Below, piece by piece: positions 42,532-45,630 of a DNA stretch of 45,630 bases. Made by a program: the position numbers and the translations under genes. The stretch covers positions 1-45,630 of the forward strand of contig NZ_JALPRJ010000068.1 in assembly GCF_030464885.1 (NCBI RefSeq). Reading direction: 5' to 3'. The notes under the pieces were generated by a model. It made no database searches. It saw only the letters and a program-made list of their open reading frames with translations, and was not told the origin of the DNA. Every line of letters begins with the position of its first letter. Within the stretch, counting starts at the first letter, position 1. The DNA is from Caballeronia sp. SEWSISQ10-4 2. Lineage in GTDB: Bacteria; Pseudomonadota; Gammaproteobacteria; Burkholderiales; Burkholderiaceae.

Positions 42532-44190
42532 ATGTCCACTCCAACAAACGTTCTACCGCCGCGCAGCGCAGTCCTGGATGACGCGCATCTTGGCGACATC
42601 AAAGGCGCGCTCGGCACCATCGCGCATCACGACACGGCGCCCCGTACCAACTGGTGGGCACGCCTGCGCACGCTGCTGGCGATTCTCGGTCCCGGCTTGA
42701 TCGTGATGGTCGGCGACAACGACGCGGGCGCCTTCGGGACCTACACGCAGGCAGGGCAGAACTACGGCACGACGTTGTTATGGACTCTGCTGTTGCTGGT
42801 CCCCGTGCTCTTCGTGAATCAGGAGATGGTGCTGCGCCTGGGCGCGGTGACCGGAGTGGGTCATGCCCGTCTGATCTTCGAGCGCTTCGGCAAGTTTTGG
42901 GGTGCGTTCAGTGTCATTGATTTATTCATTCTCAATTCGCTGACCATTGTTACGGAGTTCATCGGGATCACGTTTGTCCTCGACTTCTTCGGCATTTCGA
43001 AGCTTGTCGGGGTCGGCATTGCGGCCGCGTTGACCATGGCCGCGGTCAGTACCGGCAGCTTCCGGCGCTTTGAGCGTTTTGCGGTCGTGCTGTGTTTGCT
43101 GAGTCTCTTGCTGGTGCCGGTGCTGGTGTCGATTCATCCGCCGGTCGCACAAATATCGCGCGATTTCCTGATCCCGAACTGGCCAGCGCATTCGAAGCTT
43201 AGCGACGTGATGCTACTGGTTATCGGTATTGTCGGCACAACGGTGGCGCCATGGCAATTGTTCTTCCAGCAAAGCTACATTATCGACAAGCGCATCACAC
43301 CTCGTTTCATGAAGTACGAAAAAGCGGACCTGTGGATCGGGATTGTCTTCGTGATGATCGGCGGCGTGGCGATGATGTCATTCTGTGCAGCGCTTTACGC
43401 GGGCAAGCCCGAGTTCGGCAACTTCACTGATGCAGGTGGTGTGATCAACGGATTGAGCAAATACGCCGGACATACCGCTGCCACGCTGTTCGCCATTGCA
43501 CTGCTTGACGCTTGCATCATCGGCGCTGCTGCGGTGTCGCTGTCGACTGCGTATGCGATTGGCGACGTCTTCAAGATTCGTCACTCGCTGCATAGGGGCG
43601 TGTCCGATGCAAAGGGTTTTTATCTCGTCTACTTTGGCATCGTGGTGGCTGCTGCTGCGCTGGTGTTGATTCCGGGAAGCCCGCTGGGGTTGCTGACCGA
43701 AGCAGTGCAGACGCTTGCGGGTGTCCTGCTGCCGAGTGCGACCGTGTTCCTTCTGCTGCTCTGCAACGACAAAGCGGTGCTGGGCCCTTGGGTCAACTCG
43801 AAGCGCCTGAACGTTTTTACAGGCGCTGTTGTCTGGGTGCTGGTAATGCTTTCGATCATCCTGACAGCCTCGGTGATGTACCCGGACATAAGCGGTGCAG
43901 CGATCCTCGAAACGCTCGGCGGCGGAACCGTGCTGGCGGTGGTCGGCTACGCAATCACGTTGATGCTCCGCGAGCGCCGGCGCGACGGGGCGGGCGCCGA
44001 GTCCGGCCTTGCGGCTTCGGCTCACTCAAAGCACGGCCGGGAGTCATGGCGCATGCCACCGCTCGATACCTTGCCTCCGCCGAACCTCAGCTTGACCAAG
44101 CGAATCTGGATGGGCGTGCTTCGAGGTTATCTTGTCGTGGCCGTCGGTCTGGTCGTGGTCAAGGTTGTTCAGATGGTCTTCTTTGTCTGA
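42532..44190 (+). CDS. NRAMP-related divalent cation transporter, magnesium-type (NRMT-like)
   Basis: A 552-residue transporter with eleven or so membrane helices. NRAMP proteins for Mn/Fe carry DPGN in helix 1 and MPH in helix 6. Here helix 1 reads GDNDAGAFGTYTQAG (DAGA in place of DPGN) and helix 6 reads GTTVAPWQLFFQQS (APW in place of MPH). Loss of the selectivity methionine in favour of alanine is the mark of NRAMP-related magnesium transporters. A long soluble linker (RERRRDGAGAESG onward) precedes a final helix. The neighbour MgtC supports a magnesium role. The start is the ATG at 42532, which follows a GGGGAGCATC leader. Confidence 0.88.
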   Translation: MSTPTNVLPPRSAVLDDAHLGDIKGALGTIAHHDTAPRTNWWARLRTLLAILGPGLIVMVGDNDAGAFGTYTQAGQNYGTTLLWTLLLLVPVLFVNQEMVLRLGAVTGVGHARLIFERFGKFWGAFSVIDLFILNSLTIVTEFIGITFVLDFFGISKLVGVGIAAALTMAAVSTGSFRRFERFAVVLCLLSLLLVPVLVSIHPPVAQISRDFLIPNWPAHSKLSDVMLLVIGIVGTTVAPWQLFFQQSYIIDKRITPRFMKYEKADLWIGIVFVMIGGVAMMSFCAALYAGKPEFGNFTDAGGVINGLSKYAGHTAATLFAIALLDACIIGAAAVSLSTAYAIGDVFKIRHSLHRGVSDAKGFYLVYFGIVVAAAALVLIPGSPLGLLTEAVQTLAGVLLPSATVFLLLLCNDKAVLGPWVNSKRLNVFTGAVVWVLVMLSIILTASVMYPDISGAAILETLGGGTVLAVVGYAITLMLRERRRDGAGAESGLAASAHSKHGRESWRMPPLDTLPPPNLSLTKRIWMGVLRGYLVVAVGLVVVKVVQMVFFV

Positions 44191-44226
44191 ACCGCGCCTG
44201 GGGCTTCCAAGCGTGCGGTTTCTTCG

Positions 44227-44250
44227 GCATGGCTCACGCTTGAGCCATGC
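44227..44250 (+). terminator. Strong stem-loop between the transporter and mgtC
   Basis: GCATGGCTCA-CGCT-TGAGCCATGC is a perfect 10-bp stem with a four-base loop, 36 bases after the transporter stop. Without a T-run it may be a terminator that needs help, or an RNA-stabilising end. Confidence 0.55.
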
Positions 44251-44283
44251 TGCCAGCACCTGCCTGACAGAGTAGTTTGCCTG

Positions 44284-44301
44284 CTGTCATTTGACTGTCA
44301 C
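44284..44301 (+). promoter_or_regulatory. PHO box (PhoB site) upstream of mgtC
   Basis: CTGTCAT-TTGA-CTGTCAC is a textbook PHO box: two 7-base direct repeats spaced by four bases at an 11-base period. ACAATA, a possible -10, follows at 44307-44312. The gene start is 127 bases further on. Confidence 0.75.
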
Positions 44302-44319
44302 GCGCAAACAATACGGTGA

Positions 44320-44338
44320 CGCGCACTGGCAGTGCGCG
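44320..44338 (+). promoter_or_regulatory. Stem-loop in the mgtC leader
   Basis: CGCGCACT-GGC-AGTGCGCG is a perfect 8-bp hairpin with a three-base loop near the 5' end of the predicted mgtC transcript, about 90 bases before the start codon. It could stabilise the message or be part of a control element. Confidence 0.45.
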
Positions 44339-44427
44339 CCGGTGCAGTCGTTAAGCGCGCGTCGAGCGTGCTTGAGCGGTCTTCGTCAGACAATGCATGC
44401 GAACAATACAATTCAAAGAATCGCTTT

Positions 44428-45135
44428 ATGGTGTTCGACTATATTCTTCCTCTGTTAGCCGCATTGTCGTGCGGAGTCGCCATCGGTCTTGAGAGGCAGA
44501 TGCGGCAGCGAACGGCTGGCCTGCGCACCATCACACTGGTGACCAGCGGCGCTTGCTTGTTTGTGATCCTCGGCGCCTTGACGGGAAACGGAACGACGAC
44601 GGTAACGCAGATCGCGGCGTACGTGGTGTCTGGCGTGGGCTTCCTGGGCGGCGGCGTCATCATGCGTGAGCAAGGCGCAATCCAGGGTATCAATACGGCG
44701 GCCACCTTGTGGTGCTCCGCTGCCGTCGGCGTGCTTTGCGGATCATCCCACTATGGGCCTGCCATTGCGGGAACCGCGGTGATCCTGTTCACCAATACCG
44801 TGTTGCGTGAAATAGGCCGTGCGATCAATACGGCGCCGGTGGCTTCCGCGGATCTCGTGCGCAGTTATGTGCTGAAGGTCGTCTGCCGCGCGGAAGACGA
44901 AGTGGATATCCGCGCTGTCATCACCAACTCGATGGTGTCGGCGCCGCTGTCGTTTCAAGGACTTAGCAGCAAGGACCTGGACGACGATTCGCATCGGGTT
45001 GAAGTGATTGCAACGCTCGAAACGCATCCGAAATATCAATCGAAGGTCGAGGCTGTCGCGAGCCGGCTAAGCATGGACAAGGGTGTGTCGAGCGTTAGCT
45101 GGGCCGCGCTCGACACGGTGCCCGTGCCTGATTGA
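44428..45135 (+). CDS. mgtC: MgtC/SapB family protein
   Basis: A 235-residue inner-membrane protein of the MgtC family, needed in many bacteria for growth at low magnesium and inside macrophages. Family landmarks: LLAALSCGVAIGLERQMRQR, AGLRTITLVTSGACLFV, GVGFLGGGVIMREQGAIQGI and NTAATLWCSAAVG, followed by a soluble C-terminal ACT-like domain (VLKVVCRAEDEVDIRAVITN). The ATG at 44428 is chosen because the 32 residues upstream are not membrane-like. A PHO box, a hairpin and a strong stem-loop lie in its leader. It is 238 bases downstream of the NRAMP-related transporter. Confidence 0.92.
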   Translation: MVFDYILPLLAALSCGVAIGLERQMRQRTAGLRTITLVTSGACLFVILGALTGNGTTTVTQIAAYVVSGVGFLGGGVIMREQGAIQGINTAATLWCSAAVGVLCGSSHYGPAIAGTAVILFTNTVLREIGRAINTAPVASADLVRSYVLKVVCRAEDEVDIRAVITNSMVSAPLSFQGLSSKDLDDDSHRVEVIATLETHPKYQSKVEAVASRLSMDKGVSSVSWAALDTVPVPD

Positions 45136-45298
45136 CACTGCATCACGATTCGTCGTGGCGCGTGACGAGGGGCATGGGTTTTGAAAGAATGCATGGGTCG
45201 TATCCGGGGCGGCGACGTCTTGCGCACCCATGAGCCTCGCGGGGGGGAAGGGCGGCACGCAACATCGGGCGCCGCTCCATTCCATTCAAAGGTTGCAG

Positions 45299-45448
45299 AT
45301 GAGTACATATGTGTTGTTGGCTTGCGGATTTGGAACTGGACTAGCGATTGCCATCTGGGGGATATTCGACGCGCTAAAGCATTCCCGGCGCGAATCGGAA
45401 GAGCAGGATGCGGACACCCGGTCAGCAAGCGATAAATCTAGACGCTGA
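45299..45448 (+). CDS. Small single-pass membrane protein (49 aa)
   Basis: The ATG at 45299 follows AAAGG. The product is a 49-residue peptide with one hydrophobic segment (TYVLLACGFGTGLAIAIWGI) and a charged tail (HSRRESEEQDADTRSASDKS). It follows mgtC by about 160 bases. Its stop codon lies in the hexanucleotide repeat beginning at 45441. Many short membrane proteins of this shape accompany transporters; there is no proof here. No family recognised. Confidence 0.6.
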   Translation: MSTYVLLACGFGTGLAIAIWGIFDALKHSRRESEEQDADTRSASDKSRR

Positions 45449-45476
45449 CGCTGACGCTGACGCTGACGCTGACGCA
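45441..45476 (+). repeat. Hexanucleotide tandem repeat
   Basis: GACGCT is repeated five times plus a variant GACGCA. A TGA stop lies in frame within the unit, so copy-number changes would not extend the small membrane protein. The rest of 45449-45527 is empty. Confidence 0.85.
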
Positions 45477-45527
45477 GGCGTAAAGTCGTTTTTCGTTCGC
45501 GCCGGTGGACGGGTTTTGGGTGCAGGC

Positions 45528-45630
45528 GGTTTTAGGCTTAGCGGTGGGGGTTGATGCCGGGTTGCTGCTTTCGGTCTTAGTGGTCTGCGTGAGTTAGCTG
45601 TATTTTTTATCACTATTAGCCACTGTGCGT
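45528..45630 (-). repeat. Right copy of the 103-bp dispersed repeat
   Basis: The reverse complement matches 22-124 at 88 of 103 positions with no gap. The window ends at the edge of the repeat, so its full length beyond is not visible. Confidence 0.8.

Noticed and set aside
1..45630. The whole window as a composite transposon
   Set aside because: The bracketing repeats carry no transposase and the content includes a core gene (trpS), so they are better seen as dispersed repeats.

Overview
The window reads as a chromosomal segment of a high-GC betaproteobacterium, most likely Paraburkholderia, Caballeronia or a close relative. This rests on codon and GC style, the mix of gene families (MocR next to a DUF2917-like protein, a Mg-type NRAMP next to MgtC, collagen-like proteins), and dispersed intergenic repeats of a kind I associate with Burkholderiaceae. 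No species can be named from sequence alone.

Layout. (1) 168-2303, minus strand: a class II aldolase-like protein and tryptophanyl-tRNA synthetase. (2) 2513-12553, minus strand: a complete guanidine-assimilation operon. A guanidine-I (ykkC) riboswitch lies upstream of a solute-binding protein, permease and ATPase, then a pair of carboxyguanidine deiminase subunits, a 32-codon small ORF, the biotin-dependent carboxylase and allophanate hydrolase. Upstream of the riboswitch there is a near-consensus sigma-54 promoter with an NtrC-like site at enhancer distance. The operon therefore appears to sense both nitrogen shortage and guanidine. (3) 12765-15479, minus strand: a compact four-gene unit (DUF2000, enoyl-CoA hydratase, a damaged NQO-type flavoprotein, AraC regulator). 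(4) 16072-18968: a basic coiled-coil protein, an unusual collagen-like membrane protein carrying a CxxCH motif, and a CBS-pair protein. (5) 19-29 kb: a mosaic accessory zone. Genes of mixed orientation (LysR/argC, an ABC-F protein, two VOC proteins, a WYL regulator, a beta-lactamase-like hydrolase, an alpha/beta hydrolase, a DUF29-like membrane protein) are separated by copies of one ~70-bp repeat, all in the same orientation. The zone also holds a tyrosine-recombinase fragment and two recently broken genes. (6) 29.5-39.9 kb: two PAP2-superfamily proteins (one a lipoprotein with autotransporter-type beta-strand repeats), two membrane proteins, a LysR regulator, a degenerate glycerophosphodiesterase-like protein, a membrane-thioredoxin fusion, and DUF302, MEKHLA, cupin and DUF2917-like proteins. 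(7) 40-45.4 kb: a MocR regulator with a strong operator-like palindrome; an NRAMP-related transporter with magnesium-type motifs behind a ~700-nt leader holding three small ORFs; MgtC behind a near-perfect PHO box; and a small membrane protein.

The two ends carry copies of a 103-bp dispersed repeat in inverted orientation (88 of 103 positions identical by hand alignment). No rRNA, tRNA, CRISPR array or intact insertion sequence was seen. The most interesting points are the double nitrogen/guanidine control and small ORF of the guanidine operon, the collagen/CxxCH membrane protein, the NRMT-mgtC magnesium locus with its leader and PHO box, and the repeat-bounded accessory zone with a recombinase remnant.
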